A stretch of DNA of 64,000 bases, from positions 2,784,501 to 2,848,500 of the forward strand of contig NZ_CP146232.1 in NCBI RefSeq assembly GCF_037040815.1, given 5' to 3'. The notes beneath the pieces were generated by a model that saw only the letters and a list, made by a program, of their open reading frames with translations, was not told where the DNA came from and searched no databases. Both the position numbers and the translations under genes were made by a program. Below, one piece after another: positions 8,913-16,781 of this stretch. The DNA is from Pararoseomonas sp. SCSIO 73927. Lineage in GTDB: Bacteria; Pseudomonadota; Alphaproteobacteria; Acetobacterales; Acetobacteraceae. Within the stretch, counting starts at the first letter, position 1, and every line of letters starts with the position of its first letter.

Positions 8913-9740
8913 TCAGAAGATCTCAAGCTTGCGCCGGGCGGTCCGGAGCGAGAGCAGGCCGAGCAGGTTGACGACGAGGATGCACCGGCCGACGTAGTTG
9001 AGATCGTAGTAGGAGGGGAAGGCATCCCCGAACACGCCCTCGCGGATGCCCTCGTGCAGGCTGACCATCGGGTTCCACAGCAGGATTTCCCGGAAATGCG
9101 CGGGCAGCCAGTGAAGGGCGTAGAAGGCGCCCGAGAGCGGCATCGCGAGATAGGTGAGGGGGTGGACCAGCCGGTCCGTCGTCTCCCAGCGCGCCACCAT
9201 CGCGGCCACGCACATCGCGATACCGTTGCAGAGCATGAACATGAGGAGAAGGCAGAAGAAGACGAGGGCGGGGTTCGCCGGCCAGACGCTCGCCAGCCAG
9301 GCGCCGCCCGTCAGGACGATGAGGATCACGCCGGTGACGGAGACGGCCTCCAGCAGGTTGCGGGCCAGCAGCACGTCCGCCGGCGTCACCTGGCGGTGGA
9401 AAAGGAGAGTGAGGTTGGCGTGCAGCGCGCTGCCCGCCCGGTTGATGATGGCGCGGAACATGAAGAAGGGCACGTAGCCGACGAGGCTGAAGAGGAAGGG
9501 ATTGACCCCGCCCGGGATCGATCGCCCGTGTGCCGCGTGCAGCAGCCCGACCATGAGGCCGAGGAAGAGCGGCTCGAAGAACAGCCAGAGGAAACCGACG
9601 TTGTTGCGGCCGAAGCGCGTCTGCATCTCGCGCATGACGAGGGCGCCGATCACGCGGAGCTGGGTGGCGAAGCCCTCGATGATCCAGTGGCCCCGCTCCC
9701 GCCGGGCCGGCGGCGTGGGAACGAAGCCGATGTCGCTCAC
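8913..9740 (-). CDS. kpsM: Capsule ABC transporter permease KpsM
   Basis: A 275-residue membrane protein with about six hydrophobic segments and the sequence character of ABC-2 type polysaccharide permeases (MREMQTRFGRNNVGFLW near residue 36; WNPMVSLHEGIREGVFG near residue 215). It forms the channel for the polysaccharide with KpsT. The start is GTG 9740, which overlaps the TGA of the preceding lipoprotein gene as GTGA (9737-9740). A longer open frame upstream is only the shadow of that lipoprotein gene. Family and partner are clear. Confidence 0.9.
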   Translation of the reverse strand: MSDIGFVPTPPARRERGHWIIEGFATQLRVIGALVMREMQTRFGRNNVGFLWLFFEPLFLGLMVGLLHAAHGRSIPGGVNPFLFSLVGYVPFFMFRAIINRAGSALHANLTLLFHRQVTPADVLLARNLLEAVSVTGVILIVLTGGAWLASVWPANPALVFFCLLLMFMLCNGIAMCVAAMVARWETTDRLVHPLTYLAMPLSGAFYALHWLPAHFREILLWNPMVSLHEGIREGVFGDAFPSYYDLNYVGRCILVVNLLGLLSLRTARRKLEIF

Positions 9741-10243
9741 GGCCGGTAGACCGCTCCGCCGCGCAGGAGGGGGCGCGCCGCGACCCAGCCCTGGGCCGGG
9801 TCGTTGCAGTAGGTGGCGCCGGGCGCGCCGCCGGGAACGCCGGCGGAGCCGAACTGCACCTCGCGGCACTCGCGGCCGGAGGCGGCGTTGTACACGCGGG
9901 TGAGGCGGGCGGTGGTGACGCCCCCGCTGCCGGAGACGGTCTCGGCCTGGCCTTCCTGGGCGCGGGCGGCGAAGGCGGCGATGGGATCGGCCGCCCGCAC
10001 CGGCAGCACCACCCCCGTGGCCGGCGGGGGCGAGGTGGGCGCGGGCGCGAGGCCGATGGGGTTCCACCAGTTGCCCTGGCCCGGATCCGCCGTGCAGGCG
10101 GCCAGGGGGGCGGCCAGCGGCGACAGGACGGCGAGAAGCAGGGTGGCGCGGCGCGTGGCCGGCGGCTGGGATCGGGCCGGAACGGGCCTTGCGGTCGCCC
10201 CGGACGGCTCCGTGGCTGCCCCGCTGGGCATGGCGTGCGTCAT
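9737..10243 (-). CDS. Putative lipoprotein first in the kpsMTED operon
   Basis: A protein of 168 residues. After a 30-residue polar N-terminus comes a hydrophobic stretch ending in a lipobox (PLAAPLAAC, Cys near 50), so it is probably a lipoprotein. The mature part is Pro/Ala-rich, and its C-terminal third contains ASGRECREVQFG followed by a second Cys (YCNDPAQGW), a pattern seen at the C-terminus of small surface-antigen-like lipoproteins of Rhodospirillales. I cannot name the family. Its stop overlaps the kpsM start as GTGA, which ties it to capsule export; an accessory envelope role is inference. The start could also be ATG 10231. Confidence 0.65.
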   Translation of the reverse strand: MTHAMPSGAATEPSGATARPVPARSQPPATRRATLLLAVLSPLAAPLAACTADPGQGNWWNPIGLAPAPTSPPPATGVVLPVRAADPIAAFAARAQEGQAETVSGSGGVTTARLTRVYNAASGRECREVQFGSAGVPGGAPGATYCNDPAQGWVAARPLLRGGAVYRP

Positions 10244-10289
10244 GAGCTCAGTCTAGCCTATCGCGGCGCAGCAGGCAAAACATCCCACG

Positions 10290-12128
10290 ATGGTCCAGGC
10301 CCGATTCGCCGAGCCGCCGCTCGCCTTTCCGCCCGCGCTCCTCGCCCGCTGGCCGCACCTGCCCGCGTTCTGGCCGGAGCGCGAAGCGGTGCCGCACGGC
10401 ACGCCCGGCGCCCTCGCCGTGGCGGAGGAGGGCGGCGCCGCCACGGCCGGTGCCGCGCTGCCCTTCTCCCTCGCCCCCTTCGCGCCGCCGCGCTTCGCCG
10501 GCCGCAGCGCGCCGCCCCTGCTGCTGGCCGAGGGCGCCCCGCCCCTGGCGGAGGGCGAGGCTGAGGCCCTGGCCGCGCTGATCGCGCGCGGGCGGATCGG
10601 CGGCCCGCCCGGCCTGCCGGACCCGGGGGCGGCCGCCTTCGCCCTGGAGGCGCGGGCGGCGGCGCTGGTGCTGGACCCCTGCGACCCCGCCCGCGCGGGG
10701 GCGGCGCGGGCGGCCCTGGCCGCCGCGCGCGCCTCCGGCCTCCCCCTGCTCGTCGCGCGCCACCCCTTCGCGGACCGCGCCGCCGCGCCCGTGCTGGGGG
10801 GCATCGCGGGGGCCTGGACCCTGCCGCAGCCCCTCTCGCCCTGGACGCTGCTGGACGCGGCGGCGCGGCTGCACGGCGCCGACCCCCACACCGCGGCGCT
10901 GGCCGAGGCCGCCGGGGTGCCGCACGACCTGGCCGGGGCGCGGCTGCCGCCCTTGCTAGCCCGGCTGCGCGCCGCCGACCCCTTCCGCCGCCGCCCCTGG
11001 AGCCGGGCGGAGGGCTTGGCGCTGCTGGCGGACTGGGCGGCGGCCGAACGGTCCAACCGGGGCGTCTCCGCCTGCACCGGGATCGCGCGCTGGAAGCGGC
11101 GGCAGGTGGCCGCGCTGCTGGCGCATGAGGGCGGCGCGCCGGCCTTCGAGCCCAGCGCCGCCCGCGCCGCCGAACGCGCCCTCGCGGAGGGCGGCGCGGT
11201 GGTTGCCTGGGCGGCTTCTCTACCGGACGCGGAGGCGGCCGCGATCCGGCGCGGCGGGGTGCAACTGCGACTGCTGGAGGACGGCTTCATCCGCTCCCGC
11301 GGGCTCGGGGCGCGCTTCCTGCCCGGTGCCTCCTACAGCCTCGACGCGCGCGGCGCCTATTACGACCCGCGCCAGCCCTCCTCCCTGGAGGCGATCCTGG
11401 CGGAGGGGGACTTCCCGCCGGCGCTGCTGGCCCGCGCCGCCGCACTGCGGGCGGCGGTCGTGGCGCGCGGCATCTCCAAGTACAACCTGCGGACCGAGGC
11501 GGCCCTCCCGGCGGTCCCGGAGGGCCGGCGCGCGGTGCTGGTGCCCGGGCAGGTGGAGGACGACGCCTCCGTCCGCCTCGGCGGCGGCGCTATCCGCTCC
11601 AACCTCGACCTGCTGCGGGCCGTGCGGGCGGCGGAGCCGGAGGCGTTCATCCTCTACAAGCCCCACCCCGACCTGGAGGCGGGGTTCCGCCGGGGGCGCC
11701 TGCGGGCGGCGGACCTGGCCGGGCTGGCGGACGCCGTGGTGGGCGGCGTGCCCCTGCCCGCGCTGCTGCCGACGGTGGACGCGCTCCACACTCTCACCTC
11801 CCTCTCCGGCTTCGAGGCGCTGCTGCGCGGGGTGTCCGTGACATGCTGGGGCCAGCCCTTCTACGCCGGCTGGGGGCTGACGGAGGACCGTGCCCCCCTG
11901 CCACCCGGGCGGCGCGGCGCGGCGCGCACCCTGGACGAGCTGGTGGCCGCCGCCCTTATCCTCTACCCGCGCTACCTGGACCCGGTGACGCTGCTGCCCT
12001 GCCCCCCGGAGGTGATGCTGGACCGGCTGGACGAGCCGGAGGCCTGGCGCGTCTCCCCCCTGACCATTCACCGCGGCATCGAGGGCTTCGTCCGCGGGTT
12101 GCTGTCCCGGATCGGCGGCAGGCGCTAG
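10290..12128 (+). CDS. kpsC: Capsule beta-Kdo transferase KpsC-like
   Basis: A soluble protein of 612 residues. The C-terminal part shows the KpsC module clearly: LLEDGFIRSRGLG near residue 328, PGQVEDDASVRLGGG near 416, KPHPDLEAG near 457, and SGFEALLRGVSVTCWGQPFYAGWGLTED near 510 (given in parts: GFEALLRG, then FYAGWGLTED). KpsC adds Kdo residues to the lipid terminus of group 2 capsules. Escherichia coli KpsC (about 675 residues) has two full transferase modules. Here the N-terminal 230 residues look like an eroded second half of a first module (VLDPCDPARAG, ARHPFAD, LSPWTLLDAAARLHGADPH) without the EDGF part. The gene is divergent from the lipoprotein-kpsMTED operon with 46 bases between the starts. 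Confidence 0.88.
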   Translation: MVQARFAEPPLAFPPALLARWPHLPAFWPEREAVPHGTPGALAVAEEGGAATAGAALPFSLAPFAPPRFAGRSAPPLLLAEGAPPLAEGEAEALAALIARGRIGGPPGLPDPGAAAFALEARAAALVLDPCDPARAGAARAALAAARASGLPLLVARHPFADRAAAPVLGGIAGAWTLPQPLSPWTLLDAAARLHGADPHTAALAEAAGVPHDLAGARLPPLLARLRAADPFRRRPWSRAEGLALLADWAAAERSNRGVSACTGIARWKRRQVAALLAHEGGAPAFEPSAARAAERALAEGGAVVAWAASLPDAEAAAIRRGGVQLRLLEDGFIRSRGLGARFLPGASYSLDARGAYYDPRQPSSLEAILAEGDFPPALLARAAALRAAVVARGISKYNLRTEAALPAVPEGRRAVLVPGQVEDDASVRLGGGAIRSNLDLLRAVRAAEPEAFILYKPHPDLEAGFRRGRLRAADLAGLADAVVGGVPLPALLPTVDALHTLTSLSGFEALLRGVSVTCWGQPFYAGWGLTEDRAPLPPGRRGAARTLDELVAAALILYPRYLDPVTLLPCPPEVMLDRLDEPEAWRVSPLTIHRGIEGFVRGLLSRIGGRR

Positions 12129-12224
12129 CAGGCCTCGCGCGGCCCGCGACGCCCGGGTGCCCGGCCCGGCGGTCCCGCGCCGTCACCGCCGCCGGCCGCT
12201 GTTCGGTAGGGGTGCCAGGGGCGA

Positions 12225-12251
12225 AGCGGCGGTGGTTGCATCACCGCCGCT
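12225..12251 (+). terminator. Hairpin after kpsC
   Basis: AGCGGCGGTG (12225-12234) and CACCGCCGCT (12242-12251) are a perfect 10-base inverted repeat with a 7-base loop, about 100 bases after the kpsC stop. There is no T-run. Confidence 0.5.
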
Positions 12252-12390
12252 GCCGACCCGGGTCCCTGCCGCAAGTCGTTCCGGCAGGGGCTGAGCACCC
12301 GCCCTGGACATTCCTGCGGGCGCTACCCGGCCGTCAATCGTGCGCTCGTGTAACGATGCAAATAAGAAACGAATTGGCTCGCGGCAAAAG

Positions 12391-12444
12391 TCGTGACTTT
12401 TTACATCCGCCGGCGGTCACGCCATCGTGTGACTGTAAAGAACT
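12391..12444 (+). promoter_or_regulatory. Candidate activator sites upstream of the sigma-54 promoter
   Basis: GTGACT occurs twice, at 12393-12398 and 12429-12434, 36 bases apart. It is followed by TTTTTACA in the first copy and directly by GTAAAG in the second, so that TTTACA (12400-12405) and TGTAAA (12434-12439) also form an inverted pair. The block sits roughly 25-75 bases upstream of the -24 element. Sigma-54 promoters need an enhancer-bound activator; for PEP-CTERM genes that activator is PrsR in organisms studied. Binding here is inference. Confidence 0.35.
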
Positions 12445-12465
12445 GACTCCATTGGGAATTTTTCA

Positions 12466-12481
12466 TGGCACGGGCGTTGCT
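12466..12481 (+). promoter_or_regulatory. Sigma-54 (-24/-12) promoter of the PEP-CTERM gene
   Basis: TGGCACGGGCGTTGCT matches the RpoN consensus TGGCACG-N4-TTGCW at every fixed position. Transcription would begin near 12492, giving a leader of about 36 bases before ATG 12528 with AGGA at 12515-12518. An in-frame ATG at 12465 lies inside the promoter and can be excluded as the start. RpoN control with the PrsK/PrsR two-component system is established for PEP-CTERM genes in floc-forming and related bacteria, as far as I recall. Confidence 0.8.
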
Positions 12482-12527
12482 GTTGATCCTGTCGCTACCC
12501 CGTAACCCATCGACAGGAATGTTCAGC

Positions 12528-13151
12528 ATGATCAAGCGCCTGCTCCTCGCGGCCGTCCTCGCGGCCGCCACCACCGGGATCGCCGCCGCGGCGCCGATCA
12601 CCGGCTCCTTCTCCCTCGCGTCCTTCAGCGGCAGCTACGTCGGCGGCTCGCAGACCGCCGCGACGGCCACGGGGCTCGACTTCGGCGCCGCCTTCGGCGC
12701 GTCCGGGAATGGCTACGGCACCAACGGCACCGCCCTCGTCGGGAACGCCACCGGCAGCTTCGTGTCGCTGGACGGCACGCTCGCGAGCATCGCCGACCTC
12801 TCGCTCGGCGCGAACAACGTCGCGAACCCCTACACCTCCAACCCCTTCATCAGCTTCGGCTCCAACAGCTCCATCGTCCTCAGCTTCGTGGACGCGCTCT
12901 TCACCCGTTCCCCGCTCGGCACGAGCGTGACGGTCTCCGGCTCCGCCGCCTTCACCAACGGTGTTCCCGCCGACGCCAGCACCGGGCGCTTCTCGCTGGC
13001 GACGAGCTCGCAGGGCGGCATGGCGAACAGCGTTCAGTTCACCTTCACGAGCAACGCCAGCACCGTCGCGGTGCCGGAGCCGATGTCGCTCACCCTGCTC
13101 GGCACGGGCCTGCTCGGCCTGGGCCTGATCCGGCGGTGGAAGCGGGCCTGA
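12528..13151 (+). CDS. PEP-CTERM sorting domain protein
   Basis: A 207-residue secreted protein. It has an N-terminal signal peptide (MIKRLLLAAVLAAATTGIAAA), a body rich in Gly, Ser, Thr, Asn and Ala and lacking Cys, and a C-terminal sorting signal: VPEP at 182-185, a hydrophobic stretch to residue 201, then R-R-W-K-R-A. That tripartite tail is cut and processed by exosortase (EpsH/Xrt), placing the protein at the cell surface or in the exopolysaccharide. No exosortase gene lies in the window. ATG 12528 is chosen over ATG 12519 because AGGA (12515-12518) is nine bases from it. Its position between kpsC and kpsS fits the known pairing of PEP-CTERM proteins with exopolysaccharide loci. Family certain, role open. 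Confidence 0.9.
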   Translation: MIKRLLLAAVLAAATTGIAAAAPITGSFSLASFSGSYVGGSQTAATATGLDFGAAFGASGNGYGTNGTALVGNATGSFVSLDGTLASIADLSLGANNVANPYTSNPFISFGSNSSIVLSFVDALFTRSPLGTSVTVSGSAAFTNGVPADASTGRFSLATSSQGGMANSVQFTFTSNASTVAVPEPMSLTLLGTGLLGLGLIRRWKRA

Positions 13152-13217
13152 GCCCGCCCTCCACGCGCCGCCACCCGCGGGCCCTCTTCCCCCGCGGCTG
13201 ACGGCGCCGTGCGGCAG

Positions 13218-13243
13218 GGGCGGGGGAGCATGCTCCCCCGCCC
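13218..13243. terminator. 26-base perfect palindrome, bidirectional terminator
   Basis: GGGCGGGGGAGCA (13218-13230) is followed immediately by its exact reverse complement (13231-13243). It lies between the convergent ends of the PEP-CTERM gene (13151) and kpsS (13272) and can form the same hairpin in both transcripts. There is no T-run on either side. Confidence 0.6.
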
Positions 13244-13271
13244 ACCCGGGGTGAACGGGCCCTTGTCCAAG

Positions 13272-14522
13272 TCAGAACAGGACGGCGGGCGAATCCACTA
13301 CGGGCTGGTTGATCAGGCCGTGGTGCAGCCGCTGCGCCGCGGCCTCCACGGCCGCGTCCAGGCCGGGGCGCGCGTAGTACACGCCCCGCAGGTGAAGGCA
13401 GTGGGCGATGCCCCGCAGGAAGGCCTCCCGCAACTCCGGCTCCGGCGGGCGCCCCTCGGCCCAGAAGCTGTCCAGCGGGCCGCCATGGACCAGGCCCGGG
13501 ATCTTGTAGATCGCGTCGCCCAGCGCGTGGGTGGGTAGGTGGTCCAGGATGGCGCGCAGGCCGACGGTGCTGTTGATCGTCACCACGCCCTGCACGCTCT
13601 CGGTGATGGCGCCGAGGCTGCCGCCGCCGAGGTAGTGGACCCGGTCCGGCACCTTCGCCCGCTCCGCGATGCGCCGCACCCGCCGGCGCCAGTTCTTCAT
13701 CGCGGGGTCCAGCGGGTGGACCTTGACGAGGAGCTGCGCCTCCGGCGGCGCGTGGGCGGCGAAGGACCGCGTCACCTCCTCGATCGCCGTGTCGAGGTCG
13801 GGGTAGGCGGAGTAGGCGCGGACGGAGAAGTCCGTCTCCATCTGCATGGCCATGAGGAAGAGCGGCCCGCGCCCCTGCAGCCGCGACAGGATGCCGTTCG
13901 CCTCCCGGTTCGCGCGGCGTCGCGTAAGAATCCTGGACAGGGTGCCGAGATAGACCTGGATGGGGTGGTAGATCTGGTGGCTGCGGTAGCGCGGGAAGAA
14001 GCCCGGCAGCAGGGAGATGAGGTTGTAGGCCACGTCCAGCGCGGCCTGGTTGCGGAAGCTGTCGCGGTAGCGCTCGCCGATGTCGGGCGGGGGCAGGGTC
14101 TCCGCCAGGGCGATGATGGCGGCGGGGTCGCGGGGGAAGCGACTCTCCCGGTTCATCCCCTCCGCCTCGAAGGTGATCCAGTCCGGGCGGAGGTAGCCGA
14201 AATCGGTCGCCACCACGGCGATGCCGCGCGCCCGGGCCGCCGCGATGGCCTCCCGGTGGTAGAAGCGCTGCTCCCCGAGGAGGAGGATGTCGGTGATGCC
14301 GCGCTCCTCCAGGAAGCGCGCGATGAAGGCCGGCCAGTCCTCCGGCCGCCCCCGGTAGTCCAGCGCCCCGCCGCCGCGCCAGAAGAGCTTGTCGCCGAGG
14401 CAGAGGTTGATCCGGTGCACGCCGTGGCCGAGCGCGCGGAGCCGCGCGCCGAGCATGGGGAAGAAAGGACTGATCGGGCCCTGCAGGAACAGGAACTGCC
14501 GCCGATTCCCGGTGTTCGTCAT
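13272..14522 (-). CDS. kpsS: Capsule polysaccharide Kdo transferase KpsS-like
   Basis: A 416-residue soluble protein. Recognisable blocks of the KpsS/LipB capsule family are FLQGPISPFFPMLGARLRALGH at the N-terminus (in parts: FLQGP, FFPMLGARLRALGH), ITDILLLGEQRFYH, FGYLRPDWITFEAEGMN, LVKVHPLDP near 265 and a final VVTINSTVGLRAI. KpsS starts the poly-Kdo linker on the lipid terminus of group 2 capsules and works together with KpsC. The start at ATG 14522 gives the usual family N-terminus; the open frame further upstream runs into non-coding sequence. The gene is downstream of, and on the same strand as, the GT4-polyketide synthase-oxoamine synthase-formyltransferase run (106 bases from the formyltransferase), so it may be co-transcribed with the presumed lipid-anchor genes. 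Confidence 0.88.
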   Translation of the reverse strand: MTNTGNRRQFLFLQGPISPFFPMLGARLRALGHGVHRINLCLGDKLFWRGGGALDYRGRPEDWPAFIARFLEERGITDILLLGEQRFYHREAIAAARARGIAVVATDFGYLRPDWITFEAEGMNRESRFPRDPAAIIALAETLPPPDIGERYRDSFRNQAALDVAYNLISLLPGFFPRYRSHQIYHPIQVYLGTLSRILTRRRANREANGILSRLQGRGPLFLMAMQMETDFSVRAYSAYPDLDTAIEEVTRSFAAHAPPEAQLLVKVHPLDPAMKNWRRRVRRIAERAKVPDRVHYLGGGSLGAITESVQGVVTINSTVGLRAILDHLPTHALGDAIYKIPGLVHGGPLDSFWAEGRPPEPELREAFLRGIAHCLHLRGVYYARPGLDAAVEAAAQRLHHGLINQPVVDSPAVLF

Positions 14523-14628
14523 GGCCTCGGGCACGCCCGATCCATATGCAGCCCCGCCCGGCGGCGCAATGGCATGGGTTTGGAAGGCGGGGTTGCGCGG
14601 CGGGGGCGGGGGACCTCCGCGGGCAGGC

Positions 14629-15444
14629 TCAGGCCCTGATCCGCAGGGCCGCGCGGATGTCGGACAGGTCCAGCAGGCGCACCCCGCGCTGCCGCGCGGT
14701 GCGCAGGGCCGCGCGATCCGGGAAGGGCCGGTAGGGCAGGGGCGCCCCGGCGGGCGTTTCCGCTGCCGTGCCGGCCGCGAGGGCGGCGAGCACCTCACCG
14801 GCCAGGGGCACCGCCGCCCGGTGCAGCCGCCGCGCGGCCTCGGAGGCGGTGATGCCGGCCGGCAGGGCGACCTCGCGCTGCGCCAGGACCGCCCCGGCAT
14901 CGATCCGCGGCACGAGGCGGTGGATCGTGACGCCGTGGGCCGGCTCAGCCTCCATTTCCGCCCAGAAGGTCGGGATCGGGCCGCGGTGCCGGGGCAGCAG
15001 GGAGGGATGGACGTTGATCCCGCCCCCCGGGGCCAGGGCGATGGTGTCGGCGGAGAGGATGCCGTCGAAGTGGAAGGTCAGGATCAGGTCCGGCCGGGCG
15101 GCGCGCAGCGCGGCGTGGAAGGCGGGGCCGTTCACGTCCTCCACGGCGGCCACGGGGATGCCCCGCGCCCGCGCCCGCGCCGCAAGGGACCCTGCGCCCC
15201 GCGCCAGCGCGGTGGCGAAGCGCGGCAGGGCCATGTTCACCACGAGATAGGCGAGCAGCCGCGGCCCGGAGCGCCGGAGATGCCGCCAGCCCTGGCCCAG
15301 CACGCCGCCGACCGCGCGCCGATAAGGGTTGGAAAGGCCGAGCAGGACCACGGCGTCGCCATGGGCATCCAGGAACCTGGCGACGGCCTCGCTGCTCGCC
15401 GCGCTGCCGAGGGTGAGAAGGGCAACGCGGAGAGGGGCCGTCAG
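14629..15444 (-). CDS. Formyltransferase-family protein, probable CTG start
   Basis: About 271 residues of the formyl_trans_N fold. The catalytic block reads GGGINVHPSLLPRHRGPIP (Asn, His as in 10-formyl-THF-dependent transferases), and the conserved Asp follows in RIDAGAVLAQ. GTG 15351 would cut off the first beta strand and loop. The frame continues upstream as RVALLTLGSAASSEAVARF, a normal N-terminus for this fold, and no ATG, GTG or TTG precedes it. The only fitting start is CTG 15444, which overlaps the stop of the oxoamine synthase gene as CTGA. Such enzymes formylate amino groups of Met-tRNA, sugars or purine precursors. Here, behind an enzyme that makes amino-ketones, N-formylation of that amine is an attractive but unproven role. 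Confidence 0.75.
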   Translation of the reverse strand: MTAPLRVALLTLGSAASSEAVARFLDAHGDAVVLLGLSNPYRRAVGGVLGQGWRHLRRSGPRLLAYLVVNMALPRFATALARGAGSLAARARARGIPVAAVEDVNGPAFHAALRAARPDLILTFHFDGILSADTIALAPGGGINVHPSLLPRHRGPIPTFWAEMEAEPAHGVTIHRLVPRIDAGAVLAQREVALPAGITASEAARRLHRAAVPLAGEVLAALAAGTAAETPAGAPLPYRPFPDRAALRTARQRGVRLLDLSDIRAALRIRA

Positions 15445-16757
15445 CCCGCCACCTCGGCCGGTGCGACGCCCGCTGCCGTCTCCGCCACGATGTCGAGGGT
15501 GCGGTCGATCTGCGCCTCGGTGTGCGCGGCGGTGAGGAAGAAGCGCAGCCGCGCGGCGCGCTCCGGCACGGCGGGGAAGGTGATGGGCTGCACGTTCACC
15601 CCGCGCTCGAACAGCTCGGCGGAGAGGCGGCCGGCGCGGACGGAGGAGCCGGTCATCAGCGGCACGATGGCGTGCCCGGCGGAGGCCCCGGCATCCAGCC
15701 CGCGCGCCCGCAACCCGTCCCGGAAGCGGGCGGCGTTGGCGTTGAGCTTCGCGACCCGCCAGGGCTCCTCGTGCAGGATGCTGAGGGATTGCAGGGCGGA
15801 GGCCGCGAGGACCGGCGCGAGGCCGACGGAGTAGACGAAGCCCGGCGCCGTGTGCCGCAGCCAGTTGATCAGCTGCCGCCGCGCCGCGACGTAGCCGCCG
15901 CAGGAGCAGAGCGTCTTGGAGAGCGTGCCCATCCAGATGTCCACGCCCGCCGGGTCCACGCCCTGCAGCTCCGCGATGCCGTGGCCGGTGGCGCCGAGCA
16001 CGCCCATGGAGTGCGCCTCGTCCACCATCAGCCAGGCGTCGTGACGGCGGGCGATCTCGATGAAGCGGGCGAGGTCGGGCACGTCCCCGTCCATGGAGTA
16101 GTGGCCCTCGACGAGGATCAGGGCCCGGCCGGCGCCGCGGCGCGCGGCGGCCAGCTCCCGCTCCGCCGCCGCCGCGTCGTTATGCGCGAAGGCGATGCGG
16201 CGGGCGCCGGAGAGGCGGGCGCCCTCCACGCAGGAATTGTGGATCATCGCGTCGTGCAGGATCACGTCGCGCGGGCCCATCAGGTGGCCGATCACCGTCA
16301 CGTTCGTGGCGTGGCCGGAGACGAGGGTGATTGCGTCCTCCGCCCCGTAATGCGCGGCCAGCGCGCCCTCCAGCTCTGCGTGCAGCGGCCGCTCCCCCGA
16401 GACGACGCGGGAAGCGGAGGCGGAGACGCCGTGGCGCTCGATCGCGGCGTGGGCCGCGGCCTTCACGCGCGGATCGTCGTTCAGCCCGAGATAGTTGTAG
16501 GAGGAGAAGTTCAGGTACTCCTCGTTCCCGATCGTCGTGGTGGCGCCGGCCACGCCCTGGTGCGGGCGGAAGAAGGGGTTGGGAAGGTCGAGCGCCTCCA
16601 TCGCCGTCTTCAGCAGCTCGAAGTCGCGCAGCCCCGGCACGTCGCTGAAGGAGCGGCCGTCGCCGGCGCCGCTCTCCTCCTGCCGCGCACGGCGCTTGGA
16701 CAGGCGGTTCAGCAGCGCCAGGCGCGCGGTGGCGGAGAGGCCGAGACCCTGGTTCAA
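15441..16757 (-). CDS. Alpha-oxoamine synthase, RkpG-like
   Basis: A PLP enzyme of 438 residues in the group of KBL, BioF, HemA and serine palmitoyltransferase. The PLP lysine is Lys281 (GTLSKTLCSCGG); VDEAHSMGVLG and the N-terminal NYLGLNDDPRV are further marks. Enzymes of this group join an acyl thioester to an amino acid with loss of CO2, giving an alpha-amino ketone. It begins 24 bases after the polyketide synthase, which has no thioesterase, so it could release the chain. The combination recalls RkpG beside RkpA in Sinorhizobium capsule loci. A roughly 60-residue N-terminal extension before the catalytic fold is unlike BioF. Substrates cannot be read; the second enzyme of this type in the window (53803-55008) has different neighbours. 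Confidence 0.87.
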   Translation of the reverse strand: MNQGLGLSATARLALLNRLSKRRARQEESGAGDGRSFSDVPGLRDFELLKTAMEALDLPNPFFRPHQGVAGATTTIGNEEYLNFSSYNYLGLNDDPRVKAAAHAAIERHGVSASASRVVSGERPLHAELEGALAAHYGAEDAITLVSGHATNVTVIGHLMGPRDVILHDAMIHNSCVEGARLSGARRIAFAHNDAAAAERELAAARRGAGRALILVEGHYSMDGDVPDLARFIEIARRHDAWLMVDEAHSMGVLGATGHGIAELQGVDPAGVDIWMGTLSKTLCSCGGYVAARRQLINWLRHTAPGFVYSVGLAPVLAASALQSLSILHEEPWRVAKLNANAARFRDGLRARGLDAGASAGHAIVPLMTGSSVRAGRLSAELFERGVNVQPITFPAVPERAARLRFFLTAAHTEAQIDRTLDIVAETAAGVAPAEVAG

Positions 16758-16781
16758 GCGCGTGTCCTCATGCCCGCCAAT

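Larger units (their letters stand above)
12129..12527. other. 399-base intergenic region between kpsC and the PEP-CTERM gene
   Basis: No coding sequence is supported here. The first half is GC-rich and holds the kpsC terminator. From about 12340 the base composition becomes markedly richer in A and T than anywhere nearby, and this part carries the repeats and the sigma-54 promoter listed separately. Confidence 0.7.
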
